Shown: positions 12,183 through 24,128, numbered from the stretch's first letter. The stretch is 64,000 nt of DNA from Rhizoclosmatium globosum (GCA_002104985.1 MCGO01000156.1:24510-88509), one strand, 5' to 3'. Translations and numbers: made by a program. Notes: a model not told the origin generated them from the letters alone.

Positions 12183-14139
12183 TTATTGGTTATTTAGGTG
12201 AAGGCGCTCCACTGCTGTTCGCAGCTCGGCTTCAAACTCACGCCCTTCCTCAGATGCTTTCAAGGCACTGGAGGCACGTAATTCATGAACGCGTAGAGCC
12301 CGCTTCACTGACTCTTCCCGATTCTCCCCACCTCCATGCATAGCCAACACAACACGTAACTCATGCATCACGCTTTTTCTTTCATCTTCCTCTCCGCCTT
12401 GGTATACCCATTCTTTTCTCCCAGTCTCCCCTTCAACGCCATTAGCGGCTAAAGTTGCAACTCTTTGTACCAACTCCTCCACTCCTCGATTACACACTCG
12501 CTCCAAGTCTCCTTCAACCTCTTTCAAAAGCTTCTGCTCTCCCACAATTTTCTGCAATTCACTCTCCCAACACTGTTTCCATCCCAATTTCATTTCCTCA
12601 ATCCTCTCCCTCTCTTGCACACATTCCCTTCGAAATCTGTTTAATGCATTCACAATCAATTTGAATTCTTCAAGCATCGACGATGTCTGTGTTCTTCGCC
12701 GACAGTCTTGTGTAATTTGCTCCATCCAGTCCTCAAACGAGGAAAACGTGTCTCGAACTTCCTGTAGCCTCAACCCCAACTCCTTCTTTTGATTTTCAAG
12801 TGAAATTCTCATGAGGGATTGAAAGGGCGGCAGTTTTGTTAAATAGTTTAAATGCTTGGTGTGCAGTGTGTGAAGTGCATCCTGCGCTGCTATTTCCAGT
12901 TCCAAAATTGTATGACGCACTGAAGTTTTGAGGGATGTGTGAAATAGTTGCAAAGAATGAAGTCGGGATTCAACCACAGATAGATGACTGAGATCCGAAG
13001 GTTTAGCTTTAATGACCGATGGAGGAGAATCACCAGGTGCATTCTGTAAGTCGATATCTTGAATATTCTGAGCATCCTTAATCTGAGGCGTAGTGACCAT
13101 GTTTTCCTTCAATGATGGAAAACTGCCTTCAGTCCAATCCAAATTCAAACTTGAACTCCAATCACTGCCAAGTCCCTTGAGGGAATCCGTTATACTCCCT
13201 AATAAATCAAAACCACTCTCAACCAAATTTGATTCAGTCTCCAAGTAATCCATAGGCACTTGAACTGGATGAACCAAATCCTTCTTTTCCCTCCCATCCT
13301 CAACTACAACCTCATGAGTCCTGAATTCCTCTACAAGAGTCTCATCAGTTTGACATCCAGTCTCAGCTTTCTCTGCGTCATCGTCCTGTACACCACGAAA
13401 CCTCAACAGAGCCCCAAACATATCCTCCATCCCCCACATAACCCGCTCCCCAACCCCACCACCCTCCCTCTCACCTCCACAATCAACTCTCAACTTCTCC
13501 AACAACAATCTCCGCAACCCAATCGTCATTCCCAAAACCTGTTCCATCGAAACTTCATCTTTCAGTGTCAGGTCCTTCACAGGCGACGACGGTGGAATCG
13601 GCGTACAATTTGGAGGAGATACGGCATCGACAGAATCTTCTTCTGGCCCCGAGTCTTCAAACAGCGTTAAACTCGAGGCTCGGTGGGACCGCGATAAGGT
13701 GTGAGTTGCAGTTGGTGCTCTGGGAAGCTGACTGAGCGACGAGTCAAGTTGACTTATTTGCTGTGATTCTGACTGATCGCGAGTGGCCGAGGAAGGTTGG
13801 GCGGCGGCGAGTGTTGGGAGAGCGCGTAGAATCTGGGACACAGTTTGAGCGAGTTTCGCGTCACGCTCTGCCGTCGCAAGATTGTGAACGAGAGGAATAT
13901 GGATTGTTTCGAGGTGTTGAAGGAGATTTTGGAAGGGCTTCAGAGGGGATAGGAGGTCATCCTGTCTGTTGGTGTGTCAGTTATACTTGGTCAGATTCGT
14001 CGTAAGTAAGAAAGAGGATAGCTTACGAGGCGAGAAAACACATATCCTCCCATTCCTGTGATCCTGGTTTTGTCGTAAACTTTCCGAGTGCAAAGCTTGT
14101 TAGCAGTCGTTTGCAGGCAGCTGTGATTTGTTGGAGCAT
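12183..14139 (-). CDS. Coiled-coil protein of unknown function
   Basis: Not recognised. A short first exon (ATG at 14139, MLQQITAACKRLLTSFALGK) joins across an intron near 13960-14020 to a long exon that continues QDDLLSPLKPFQNLLQHLET. Residues of about 90-300 are Ser/Gln/acid-rich and probably disordered. From about 300 to the end the sequence is almost entirely helical and coiled-coil, for example LNRFRRECVQERERIEEMK and LQKIVGEQKLLKEVEGDLER. Total about 630 residues, single intron. The pattern of a disordered centre plus long coiled coil is compatible with a scaffold such as an Atg17-like or polarity protein, but no family motif supports a name. It ends 13 nt from the start codon of the thioredoxin-fold gene on the same strand, which is unusually tight. 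Confidence 0.7.
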
Positions 14140-14422
14140 TTTGTGGAATTGTCATCTCCTTCAGAAATACAAATGGAAGTGTATTTGCCTCAAAGTGCAT
14201 TTTAACATTCTACTCTGTAATTCTGCATGACCTCATTCCGAGTTCACAATATTTTAGCCTCGCTCATAGGGCCAACTCTCTGAAACTGAGAAGAGCTAAT
14301 TTTAAAATAACGTTCATAACCTGTATTTCAAACTGCCCGCAGCGTCTAAACATTCCTCAGGTCACCCCATCTAACGAAATCAAAAAACATATAATAACGT
14401 AAAACTAAACGAAAAATTAAGC

Positions 14423-16586
14423 TTATCCTCGAAGCTTCTCAATAGCCATCAAAATCTTGCGACGGAGTCCAAGAGCCGTCACCTTGAGCTCATTACGCAA
14501 GTCATCCGCTGTAAGCGTGACCAAAATCGATCCATCAATTTCTTGGGTCTTGAATGATTGTACGACTTCTTCAGAGGCACCCTTCTGTTTGACCCACTCA
14601 GCAACCATCTCAACTGTCCAGTCCGCAGTTGGTTCTTGTGAAAGGATGGAGTCTGTATCCTCAGCAACAGAACGAGCGCGGAGGACGGATGGATCGTACT
14701 GAGACAAGGAGCGGGATTGCGGCATCTCAAGCTTTTGGATTTCCGCGAGGAGAATCGAGAGTTTTGCCTGTTCGTCCTTGAGTCTTTGCAGCTCCGCAAG
14801 TTGTTCTTCGAATGGCGAGAGCTGTTGGATTGGTTGCTTAGGGCTGAGAGCAGGGGAAGTTGGAGGATTGGACTTTGGCATTGGGACTTGGTACACTGGC
14901 TGAGCCATGGTTTGAATTGGAGTTGTTGCGGTTGTTGAGTATGGAGGCGGGGATGGAAGTGGTGATCTAACAAGCGAAGGAGACTGCTGAACTGGCTGAA
15001 CAGGTTGCATTGATAATGGCTTTGGTGCAGGGGATACTACTGGTGTAGACACTACAGGTGTGGAGAACACAGTTGACACTACAGGTGTGGCGGGTGCAGA
15101 CTCTCCAGCTGCGGCTTTGTCGATAGGCTGAGGAAGGACAGTGATTGGAACCTTTTGAGAAAAAGTGTTAAACATTTTGAAGTAGTTCAATGTTACTTAC
15201 TTCAACATGAACGTTTGGAGTGTCAGAATCCTCTGTAATGATTTGTAACAGGAAAATGTTTGTGACACTGATAAGAGAGTTAATTTAACAGTCTATCAGA
15301 GGTGATATACATACGCAATAAGTTGAGACCAAAACGATGCCAAAGCCCCTAAAAACTCAAAATTAAAAACAGCTCCAATTTCGTTTTGAACCAAATAGCA
15401 GCACCTTCAGGGTCAACTTTAAGCTCGAAAGTACGGAAAATAGGATTTACTCCACCATTTCCTCCAATCTTCACCAATGGGAAGGCTTCCACATACTCCC
15501 CGACTTGGCGACGAGCATACATAACTTCCTTGTTTGAAGATGTAAATCCAGCAGCCACGTGCAAAGATCCAGAAAAGCCCTTCAAACGACCAAAATCTGG
15601 TGTGCTGTTGATGGAGAGGTTGATCTGAAGTGTCTCTCCAATCTTAACCACAGTTGTAGGCATTTGCAACGAGTATCCGCATACGTTGCTGGATGGAACC
15701 ACGGACTGGTCCACGGGGTTTGGAGATCTTAGAAGCTGAAAGATAGAGAAGACAAGATGTTAGATGGAAGCAAAATGGTGATACTGCTCTAACCATGAGC
15801 TTTGCCGCTTCTGGCATAATAATTGTGACTGGAACTTCCATATCAACAGTCGTTTTGACGAAGCTCTTCCCTTCGAAAAATGAAGCGGAAACTTTCAAAG
15901 TGTACCAAACTGAACCAGATGGATGATTGAATGAGGGAGGCATGTCATTTCCGATGATTTTAAATTTCATAGGGAAAGAAACAGGGGCACCGCTCTAGAT
16001 GAGTGCGTTAGAACCCTTCGTTTGGGAGGCCGATCCGACTCACTTGGTCAGGAGAAATAACCTCCTTAGTCTCAAATACGAGATCGAAACTGTGCTGAAA
16101 GACACGCGAATGCTTCAGAACTTTGTACGTATCGCTTTCATATTTGGTTGCCAATTTGGTTGCGTTGGCATTCTCCCTGTCAAACAATCAAACGATTCAG
16201 CCTCTCATTCAACGGCAGAGATGAGTCAAACAAACCATCTAGTTTCACAAGTTCCTTTCAATTCCGTCTACAATAGGCAGGTTAGGCTTCTGCAACAATG
16301 CCAAAATCCGAAACCAACCTGAATACGAAGTGATTTGAGCTTGCTTTCAACCTTGAGAAGCACTGCGCCTTCCAAGAAAGAGTTGGTAGTGTTCCTTCAA
16401 ACTGAATGAGGATGTGATAGCCAAGTGGATAGCGAACGCACCATCCGGCTTCGACAATAATGGATCCCTTTGGTCCGGCTGAACTGCCACGTCCTACGAC
16501 TCTGATTGGAGGCTGTTAGCAGAACATCCTGGCATCAATTGCATTCGAATGAAGAGCGGGATAACTAACCGAATGATGCTGGTCAT
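14423..16586 (-). CDS. Arrestin-fold protein with C-terminal SAM domain
   Basis: The proposed start ATG is at 16586 (MTSIIR), with an intron immediately after; its donor is weak, so the first residues are uncertain. The next exons show an arrestin-like N-lobe (SIIVEAGWCVRYPLG, then FKIIGNDMPPSFNHPSGSVW, the typical LPPSF...G.V.Y pattern) and C-lobe (TVVKIGETLQINLSIN, GFSGSLHVAAGFTSSNKEV). A Pro/Thr/Val-rich linker of about 150 residues follows (VVSTPVVSPAPKP). The last 70 residues are a SAM domain: ADWTVEMVAEWVKQKG, FKTQEIDGSILVTLTADDL and GLRRKILMAIEKLRG. Alpha-arrestins link cargo to ubiquitin ligases, and SAM domains oligomerise, so an adaptor or scaffold role is inferred. Around six introns. 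No PY (PPxY) motif was seen in the linker. Confidence 0.82.
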
Positions 16587-17012
16587 TTGTGATAGAGAAA
16601 AGGGGAATGAGGGAGATGCACGAAACAGAGATTTTTCTTTGGTGCGTGCCGTATTTGGGTGCGTGCACCTTATTCGCACTTTCACTTTCGCACTTTGACA
16701 GCGGAAGGAGGCACTGGCCATATGAAGTGAGCCCTGATTTCATGTTTCTTAGATTACATAAGATCCCTCCCAGTAATGTGCGACGCCGTCTCGAAGTCCT
16801 TGTTTCACCATTTTGCCCCTCAATATCCTGCCCAGTGTGTGATCTTAATATTTTCGCCAATGATTAGATTCTATTTAAGTGTAAGTTGGATAAATGCGTA
16901 CCGTTCTCCGCATTGTACTCATTGGACCGATGCTGTTCAATATCTTATGCTTGTTTTTATTTTATCTATTTCTTTCTTCACCTTCTTACAAGCGATATTA
17001 AGCGGGAAAACA
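16587..17012. other. Intergenic region between divergent genes
   Basis: About 425 nt between the arrestin-SAM gene (minus) and the disordered protein gene (plus). It should hold both promoters. I saw no convincing conserved site, RNA gene or repeat; short ORFs here have no coding character. Confidence 0.5.
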
Positions 17013-18139
17013 ATGGCTCACAAACAATCACTTTTCAAAAAAACAGCCACCTCCTCTCGAAATCCCAAGACAACAAAGAGAGAGCTGAAAAATCATAAAG
17101 CCATTGCCTTCAAAGCTATGTCATCATATTCCAGTACTCTTTCGAGACGCGATTCTCTGAAGCTGTCAACAACACCACGTTTCTCTCCTTCAACGTCAGA
17201 TACGTCACTTCCTTCCTTCTCCCCAGATCCATCTCTTCTCTTTGAAAACTTGAAGAAAACTGGTGACAAGAATATACGTGACAGTCAAGCAACTATTGTT
17301 GAAGATCAAAACCAACCTGATGATTCCGCAACGTTTTTGGCTGTCCCAACAGCGTCAATCAATCTCCCAGGAAACAAAGGAAAAGAAGTACCCGCATTGC
17401 CTATAACACCTATGATAGCCTCTTCTGCGACACCTCCTCTTACAAAACCACCAGTAGATCCTGGGAAGCCAAAGAAAGTTAACTTGTGAGTCGCGTTCTT
17501 CCTATATAAATATTGCATAAATCTATAACTTGAACTCATTGAACAACATCCAATTAGTTGGGGTTGGGTAGATGTTGGCTTTCACATTCCACAGATGATT
17601 ATGACAGGAAACCAATTACTGTCGACCCGCTCACAAAAGACGATGCAATTGAAGTTATGGAAATGCGACTCGCAATGAAACTAGAGGTTCAAGAACTCTA
17701 TAAATGGAGGAATGAATATGAAACATCATTCCCAACAGAGGCTACATCGACATCTTCGAGATCTGCTTTCACAGCGAAAAATAACGCGGATGAAAAGAGT
17801 AGCGGCGTCATTGGAGTCAAGAAGCCAGATGGAGTAGTCACGAAGCGCGATTCGATTGCGACACGGTTTCAGCAACTCGGTATTTCAAGGACTAAGCAGC
17901 CAAGCGGTAAAAACAGTAGTTCATCTGCGTCTGGTTTGGTTGTTACAGCGAAACCTGTGTCTTCTCCATACTCATCCGTGACTGAGAAACCACAAACTGC
18001 ATCATCCAAACAACCAAAAGGGGAAGAAACAAAAACTGGGAAATCTAATAGTGCATTTGATGCCAAAACAAGAACGACAAGTCAAGCTAATGGGCCAAGA
18101 AAGTGGGCATGGAATGATCGAAGCAGTACAAAGAAATAA
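17013..18139 (+). CDS. Ser/Pro/Lys-rich probably disordered protein, unknown function
   Basis: Not recognised. The start ATG at 17013 opens a basic N-terminus (MAHKQSLFKKTATSSRNPKT), followed by Ser/Thr/Pro-rich sequence. Exon 1 ends at the strong donor GTGAGT just after KKVNL, near 17485. With the acceptor GGGTAG near 17568 the reading continues in frame as CWLSHSTDDYDRKPITVD and into the only region that looks folded: DAIEVMEMRLAMKLEVQEL, a predicted helix or short coiled coil, then YKWRNEYETSFP. The C-terminus is again Ser/Lys-rich and ends KKWAW-like (GPRKWAWNDRSSTKK). About 350 residues in total. The conserved-looking core DRKPITVDPLTKDDAIEVM would be the best query for a homology search. 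Confidence 0.68.
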
Positions 18140-18258
18140 TGATGACTGGAACGAATTTCTCTTTTAGCCGAGCCTTCTTTCTGTAACTTAGAGACTTTTT
18201 ACGTAAATAGAAAGATTTTTAATCACAAAGATTCGTGGGACTTCGGATAATATTGGAG

Positions 18259-20767
18259 ATGGAAAGGTGGCGTAGGAACGGAACAAAGAAACACTCCGAA
18301 AATGACCCTGTCCCTGTTCCCCCTGTAGCCAAGAGAGAGCCAACTATCCACGCATACAATAGCGGAGTCCCAGACGACTACCACTGGCTGAAAGATACCA
18401 CCAAAGGCAGCAAGAAGGACGACGTTCTCGAGTACGTCAAGGCAGAGAACGAGTACACCAAGGCTGTTGAATTCACGCCCAATGCTGAGCTTTCTGAGAC
18501 CATCTACAAGGAAATCGTTGGCAGAATTCAGGAGACCGACCAACAGGTTCCCTACTTCAAGAACGGCTTCTGGTGAGTGGCGTGCTTTTGATTGACAACC
18601 CCTAATCAATTATCCAATTAGGTACTACACTCGTACTGTCGAGGGACAACAGTATCCAATCTACTGCCGTCGCTGTGAATCCATGGAGGCTGACGAAGAG
18701 ATCTACTTCAACCCCAATGACATGAAGGAGGAGTACATTAGTGTGGGTACTCTTGCCGTGTCCAAGTCAGGAAAGCTCCTCGCGTACTCTTTGGACACCG
18801 ATGGAAGTGAAGCCTACAAGATCTCTGTCAAGAACCTCGAGACTGGAGAAATTTTGGCAGACACCATTTCCAAATGCTCACCTTCCATCGTTTGGGACAC
18901 TGAAGATAAAGCGTTTTACTACCAATCGCAAGATGACCTGTTCCGTGCTGATAAGCTTTACAAGCACGTGTTGGGATCTGATCCAAAGGATGACGAGATG
19001 TAATTACTAATAGGCTTAATTTCGTTCCTACATTAACATCATCTATAGGCTCCATCATAATGACGATGAAAAGTTCTTTGCATTTATTGGAAAGAGTGGT
19101 TCTGGACGCTTTTTGATTTTGGGAATGTCGTCACCACAAACCACCGAATTCCATTACTTGGATCTCGAAACCCCAGGTGCAACACTGAAGTGCTTCACAC
19201 CTCGTCAGCACGGCCATAGATACTCCATCGACCACCGCGGCGATTACTTCTTGATTCTCACTGACGGTGGCGGCCCATTCCTCAACGGAAAAGTTCAGAA
19301 AGTTGGAATCAACGATACTTCCCGGGATTTATGGCAGGACGTCCTCCCATACAACCCATACCACGAAACAAGTGATGTGTCTTGTTTTGCCAATTTCATC
19401 GTTCTCCAAGAACGTGTTGACGGCAACAACAGAATTCGAGTTATCGAGTCATTGGACAACCCAGAATCGTCTTACTTGATTCCGTTTGATGCGGAGTTCT
19501 TTGCTGCCTACATGTCGCAATCGAGTGTCCAAGATTTCAACAGTGACAGTTTCCGTTTGACTTTCTACAGTCCATTAACTCCTACAAAGACACTCGAATA
19601 CAATGTCAAGACTAAGGAGTTTACTCTTTTGAAGCAGCAGGAAGTTCCAAGTGGTTTTGACGCGAGCGAATACACTTTGAGACGTGTTCACGTTCCAATT
19701 CCAGAGGAGCTCCGTGTTAAGGCTCCACACGATACTCCAGTCGCCGAAGCTGTTCCAGTTACGCTTGTCTACAAGACTGCTCTTTTCAAGTCAGACAACA
19801 CAAACAAAGTTCACTTGTATGGATATGGATCTTGTAAGTGTTGCTATGCTCACAACTGTAACTTATGTGTTTGTTTTAGACGGAATCCCAATGGACCCAT
19901 ACTTTTCTCCTGCTTTCCCATCTCTTATTGACAGAGGTATTGTGTACGCGATTGCTCACATTCGTGGTGGAGGTGATTTGGGACGTGGTTGGTATGAAAC
20001 TGGAAAGTTCTTGAACAAGAAAAACACTTTCTACGATTTCGTCAACAGCGCGAAGTACTTGGTTGAGCAAGGAATCACCCAACACCAATTGATTACTTTG
20101 GAAGGAGGTTCCGCTGGTGGTCTCTTGATTGGAGCGTCATTGAACTTGAAGCCAGACGTTGCTGTTGCAGCGATTGCAAGTGTTCCATTCGTCGACGTGA
20201 TCAACACCATGATGGACCCAACTTTGCCATTGACTGTTGCAGAGTACGAAGAATGGGGTAATCCAAACGAGAAGGAGTACTTTGACTATATGTTGTCTTA
20301 TTCTCCATACGACAACATCAAGGCCAACACCAAGGTGAGTCCAGATATCTGTTTTTTGCAATTGATGAAAATATTTAATGTTCCTCGTGCAGTACCCAAG
20401 TATCCTTGCCAAAGGTGGTTTGTTTGACCCACGCGTGGGTTATTGGGAGCCAGCCAAGTGGATCGCCAAGTTGCGTGCCTCCAACACAAACGGTGCTGAA
20501 GATGACCCACACAAGAGTACTTTCATCTTTGATTGTAAGATGGGTTCTGGTCACTTCGGATCCAGTGGACGATATGCTCGTTTCAAGGAGAAGGCATCTG
20601 AATACGCTTTCATCGTGACCCAGTTGGAAGCATCTGAGAAGCGTTTGGCAGCCGCTGCTAGAAAGTGGAACAAAACCACTACCACCACCACCACTACTGT
20701 TACTATTGGAGGTGTGACTGCAAGCACCAAAACTGTTGTGAACACTGTCTTCACTCGTATCAACTGA
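18259..20767 (+). CDS. Oligopeptidase B (S9A serine peptidase), copy 2
   Basis: Paralogue of the gene at 5280-7698. Five exons (18259-18572, 18622-18999, 19049-19833, 19880-20334, 20393-20767) join in frame to 768 residues. The propeller starts at PPVAKREPTIHAYN; YYTRTVEGQQYPIYCR matches copy 1 closely. The catalytic serine lies in EGGSAGGLLIG (the standard GGSAGG form), Asp in DPRVGYWEPAKW and His in KMGSGHFGSSGR. Copy 1 lacks the intron at 19834-19879, while the other three introns share positions. The N-terminus has no presequence, so cytosolic location is likely. The C-terminus is extended by about 38 residues after SEKRLAAAARKWN, with a run of eight threonines and the ending VNTVFTRIN, which has no counterpart in copy 1. 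Confidence 0.94.
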
Positions 20768-20904
20768 TAAAATCCTCTTTTCTTTTCATAGAATAAACAG
20801 TGATTTATTGTATTGTATTAATACGCTGTGAAGGAAAACAATGCGCGCACGCACGTTCTAAGAAACAAAAATAGAAATATATAGCTTCAAAAAAACAAAA
20901 AAAA

Positions 20905-22140
20905 ATGGAGCTTCTTGTCATACTTGCTGCTGTTGGAACAGTCGCGGCTTGGTCTGGCCCAGAGCACCAAATGGTGGGCCGAATTGCGTCTGCATTTTTG
21001 GCTCCAGAAACACAAGCCGCCCTCAACTCCTTGCTTCCATCTTTTGATGTTCCATCCGATAACATCACCTTCCCAATCAACGGGAATGTTTCCCTCATGA
21101 CCACTTGGGCTGACACCGTCAAGGGAAAGAAGGTTTATGGATGGTCTGGTGCTTACCACTACATTGACTACGAGGACGTCACCCTCCTCGACGTCAAGAA
21201 CATGTCTGCCTCAGTTGTGGCATGTTCTAAAATTATTGATGAAATTTCTTGCCCAGCGGGAGTTTGTATTGTTCCAGCTATTGCCAACTACACCAACCGT
21301 GCCGACTATGCAAATAAGCGCAGCGACAACGAACGCGCCGAAGCAATCCTTTTCTTGACGCACTATTTGGGAGACATCACCCAGCCACTCCACAACTGTG
21401 GAAAGTTCCTCGGAGGTAACAACTACCTCGTCAAGTGGAACGGATCCATCTTTGAGCCAGCCCCGTACCAGAAATACCGCCACAACATGCACTTTATCTG
21501 GGACCAGTTCATGATCGAGGCTGATATCCAGGATAACTACGGAAACTCATTTGACAAGTACGTTGCCTCGATTATTGGTGACATTATGGTTGGGAAGTAC
21601 AACTCGGCTGCTGCCTCCTGGTTAACTTGCCAATCTCCTGTTAAAACTGATTCCGGCCTTGTTGTCAAGACGGTTTGTCCAATTGAGTGGTCTGTTGAAG
21701 GAAATGACTTAAACTGTGCATCTGTTTGGGACAACACTGGTTCCTTGGACCCAGCTAATCCAACTGACGACCTGTACACTAATGGTTATTATGCCGCGAA
21801 CAAAGATATTGCTCGGCTTCAGTTGGCAAAGGCTGGTCTCCGTCTTGCTGCCGCTTTGAACACTTTGGTTCCAGCTAAGCCAATTGACACCTACTACTCT
21901 GGCTTTGCATCCGTCATCCCCAGCAAATGTACTACAACTAGTGCACCACTTGCTATTACTACAGCCGCTGTTGCTCCAGTTACCACTGCTTCTGGAGCCG
22001 TAACTGCTGAAGCAACAACAACTGCAAGCACTGCTGCCGTTGTTGCTCCTGCCCCAACCACAAAAGTTAACCTTCTTTCTAACGCGTCGGCATTGACCAT
22101 TTCTGTTGCGATTGTAGTCGCCTTGTCCCTTATGCTTTAA
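20905..22140 (+). CDS. Secreted S1/P1-family zinc nuclease, GPI-anchored type, copy 1
   Basis: Single-exon gene of 411 residues. The signal peptide (MELLVILAAVGTVAA) is followed directly by WSGPEHQMVG. In P1 nuclease the N-terminal Trp and His6 are zinc ligands, and both are in place after cleavage at A|W. The other ligands can also be seen: Asp in TTWAD, His in AYHYIDYED, THYLGD and QPLHNCGKF, and His and Asp in HNMHFIWDQ. The trinuclear zinc site therefore looks complete. It should cut single-stranded nucleic acid and remove 3' phosphates outside the cell. After the domain comes a Thr/Ala-rich linker and a hydrophobic C-terminus (LTISVAIVVALSLML), typical of GPI attachment. A close paralogue lies at 57390-58541. 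Confidence 0.95.
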   Translation: MELLVILAAVGTVAAWSGPEHQMVGRIASAFLAPETQAALNSLLPSFDVPSDNITFPINGNVSLMTTWADTVKGKKVYGWSGAYHYIDYEDVTLLDVKNMSASVVACSKIIDEISCPAGVCIVPAIANYTNRADYANKRSDNERAEAILFLTHYLGDITQPLHNCGKFLGGNNYLVKWNGSIFEPAPYQKYRHNMHFIWDQFMIEADIQDNYGNSFDKYVASIIGDIMVGKYNSAAASWLTCQSPVKTDSGLVVKTVCPIEWSVEGNDLNCASVWDNTGSLDPANPTDDLYTNGYYAANKDIARLQLAKAGLRLAAALNTLVPAKPIDTYYSGFASVIPSKCTTTSAPLAITTAAVAPVTTASGAVTAEATTTASTAAVVAPAPTTKVNLLSNASALTISVAIVVALSLML

Positions 22141-22258
22141 TGAACTATGGTTTGCATTTCTCTTCTAATAAAATTCTTTTATCGAGTTTAGAATTTGTCA
22201 ATGGCAACTTCCATTATTAAGTTACTGTCATCCATTATTTTATTGAGTCGTTTTCTTT

Positions 22259-23053
22259 TTACTTGCACACAGCGTTGCTACCAGAGGTAACACATTTTGT
22301 ACCTTTTGGGCACTGGTATTGGTACCAGCTGGAACCACCTCCAAAACCACCTGAAGCTGCCAAAGAAACGCACTGGCTGATGAAACGAGTATCAGCACCA
22401 CATTGGAAGGATCCAGCAGGATTGCAAGATTGGTCCCAGTAGTTGGGGGAATCTTTTGGTAAATCTCCGTCAACTCCTTGGGCTAAGAGAAGGTACTTGT
22501 TGTGGTCGTTCTTTCCATTCGCAGCAACAACGACATCGGCACAGGATCCGAAAGCCTCATTTGCTGGCTGCCCGCCGTTGTTGGAAATGTAAGACCATCT
22601 AATCACAGCGTTATACTTGGTTGCACCAGCTGGAATGACTGGAATCTTGACGGCAATAGAGCCTTGAACAGATGTGTTTTCTGGAACAACGCCACACTTG
22701 GGATCACTACCGATAGTAGACCAGGTCTTTTAAATTCCATGGTGAGCATTCATGATGTTATAGTCGACTGTAGCATCTCCAGGAGCGAGAGTTTGGGTGA
22801 AATCAGGGCCAGCTGGAAGGAAATTACAGAGCTTGTCTCCAGCTGGAGCGCCACCGCCAAGGTTGACGTTAAAAGCCCCCATGTCATACGTGTATCCTTG
22901 CTGCTGGTCTCCGGGACTTCAAATATGATTAGATTTACACCCGAACGTGGATAAAGATTCAACTCACAGAGTTCGCATGATTGGCCAAGCCATGATTCCA
23001 TGAGCTGAGGCACTGGAGGCGAGGACAGAAAGAACAGCGAGGGGAACAATCAT
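22259..23053 (-). pseudogene. AA11-like LPMO with CBM19-like module, copy 1, apparently broken
   Basis: Tandem duplicate of the gene at 23310-24128. Start ATG at 23053; the signal peptide ends ASA|HGIMAWPIMR, so the N-terminal histidine of the LPMO copper brace is kept. After an intron with donor GTGAGT, the reading runs DQQQGYTYDMGAFNVNLGG to DYNIMNAHHGI and then stops at TAA (22730-22732). Against copy 2, 27 nt are missing after the second brace histidine and a CAA codon reads TAA. This removes the conserved GGC cysteine segment. Downstream of the stop the frame is open and well conserved to SSWYQYQCPKGTKCV and the final VCK at 22261. A 42-nt GT-AG segment could be spliced out in frame around the stop, but it would delete the brace histidine. 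A pseudogene is the simplest reading; a sequence error is possible. Confidence 0.75.
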
Positions 23054-23309
23054 TGAATGCAAGGAACTTTTTTTGTTGGAGGCACTTCATTGAGAAATTG
23101 ACGTTATCCAATTTATCTGCCGTTTGTGTCCTCGTGATTCAGACAGTGACCTGATCGTGTGACCTTAGTGTGACCAGCCAGAAAGCGACAGTTTCTGCTC
23201 TTACGTCAGCACTCGTTGTGCAAGTAAGTTAAGGCATAGAAAGTTCTCTTTATTCACTTAGATCCACGTATCATGTTAAGGTGATGTGGGGGGTAGAGTT
23301 ATCCAGTGA

Positions 23310-24128
23310 TTATTTGCACGCGGCAGTGCTGCCAGAAGTTGCGCAAGAAGTTCCCTTTGGACACTGGTACTGGTACCAGCTGGAGCCTCCTCCGTAACTA
23401 CCAGAAGCAGCCAGAGAAATACACTGGCTGATAAAGCGAGTATCAGCACCACATTGGAATGATCCGGCTTGGCAAGATTGATCCCAGTAGTTGTTGGTGT
23501 CTTTTGGCAACACTCCACTCTCGCTTTGAGACAGAAGCAAGTAGTTGTTGTGGTCGTTCTTTCCGTTGGCAGCAACTACAACATCAGCGCAAGACGTGAA
23601 CGCTTCGTTTGGAGCACCGCCGTTATTGGCAGTGTAAGTCCATCTGATGATGGCGTTGTACTTGGTGGCACCAGCAGGGATGGGTGGGAGAGTAACAGGA
23701 ATAGAACCTTGCTTGGATTGAGCTTCCGCGTACACTCCACACTTGGGGTCACTGCCAATAGTAGTCCAAGTCTTTTGATTATCCAAGCTGAGGTAGACAA
23801 TACAGCCACCTTGGTGGGCGTTCATGATGTTGTAATCCACAGTGGCAGCACCTGGAGCGAGAGTTTGGGTAAAGACTGGGCCAGGTGGGAGATAGTTGCA
23901 GAGTTTGTCATAAGCAGGAAGATTTCCACCAAGGTTGGTGTTGTAAGCTCCCATATCAAAGGTGTACCCATCTTGTTGATCCTGTGGACTGCAGAATTGT
24001 TGTCAGAAAAGACTATGTATGTCATACAGAATGCAAACTTACAGGGAACGAATAATAGGCCAGGCCATGATTCCGTGAGCAGAAGCATGGGAAGCGAGAG
24101 TAGCAAGTGCAACAAGTGGGACAATCAT
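23310..24128 (-). CDS. AA11-like lytic polysaccharide monooxygenase with C-terminal CBM19-like module
   Basis: Start ATG at 24128. The signal peptide MIVPLVALATLASHASA is followed by HGIMAWPIIR, which puts the copper-brace His at residue 1 of the mature enzyme. One intron (about 23990-24040) follows SL. The second brace His is in YNIMNAHQGGCIVYLS, which resembles the THGGGSCQ segment of chitin-active AA11 enzymes. NEAFTSCADVVV matches the conserved C-A-D strand near the axial site. The last 60 residues are Cys-rich: QAGSFQCGADTRFISQC and YQCPKGTSCATSG, similar to the chitin-binding CBM19 pattern. Oxidative cleavage of chitin, in prey or its own cell wall, is inferred. AA11 membership is judged by motif only. 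Copy 1 lies 256 nt downstream on the same strand. Confidence 0.8.

Noticed and set aside
22730..22772. 42-nt GT-AG segment around the LPMO stop as an intron
   Set aside because: It would be in frame, but removal deletes the second copper-brace His and the conserved DYNIMNAH, so a functional enzyme would not result.
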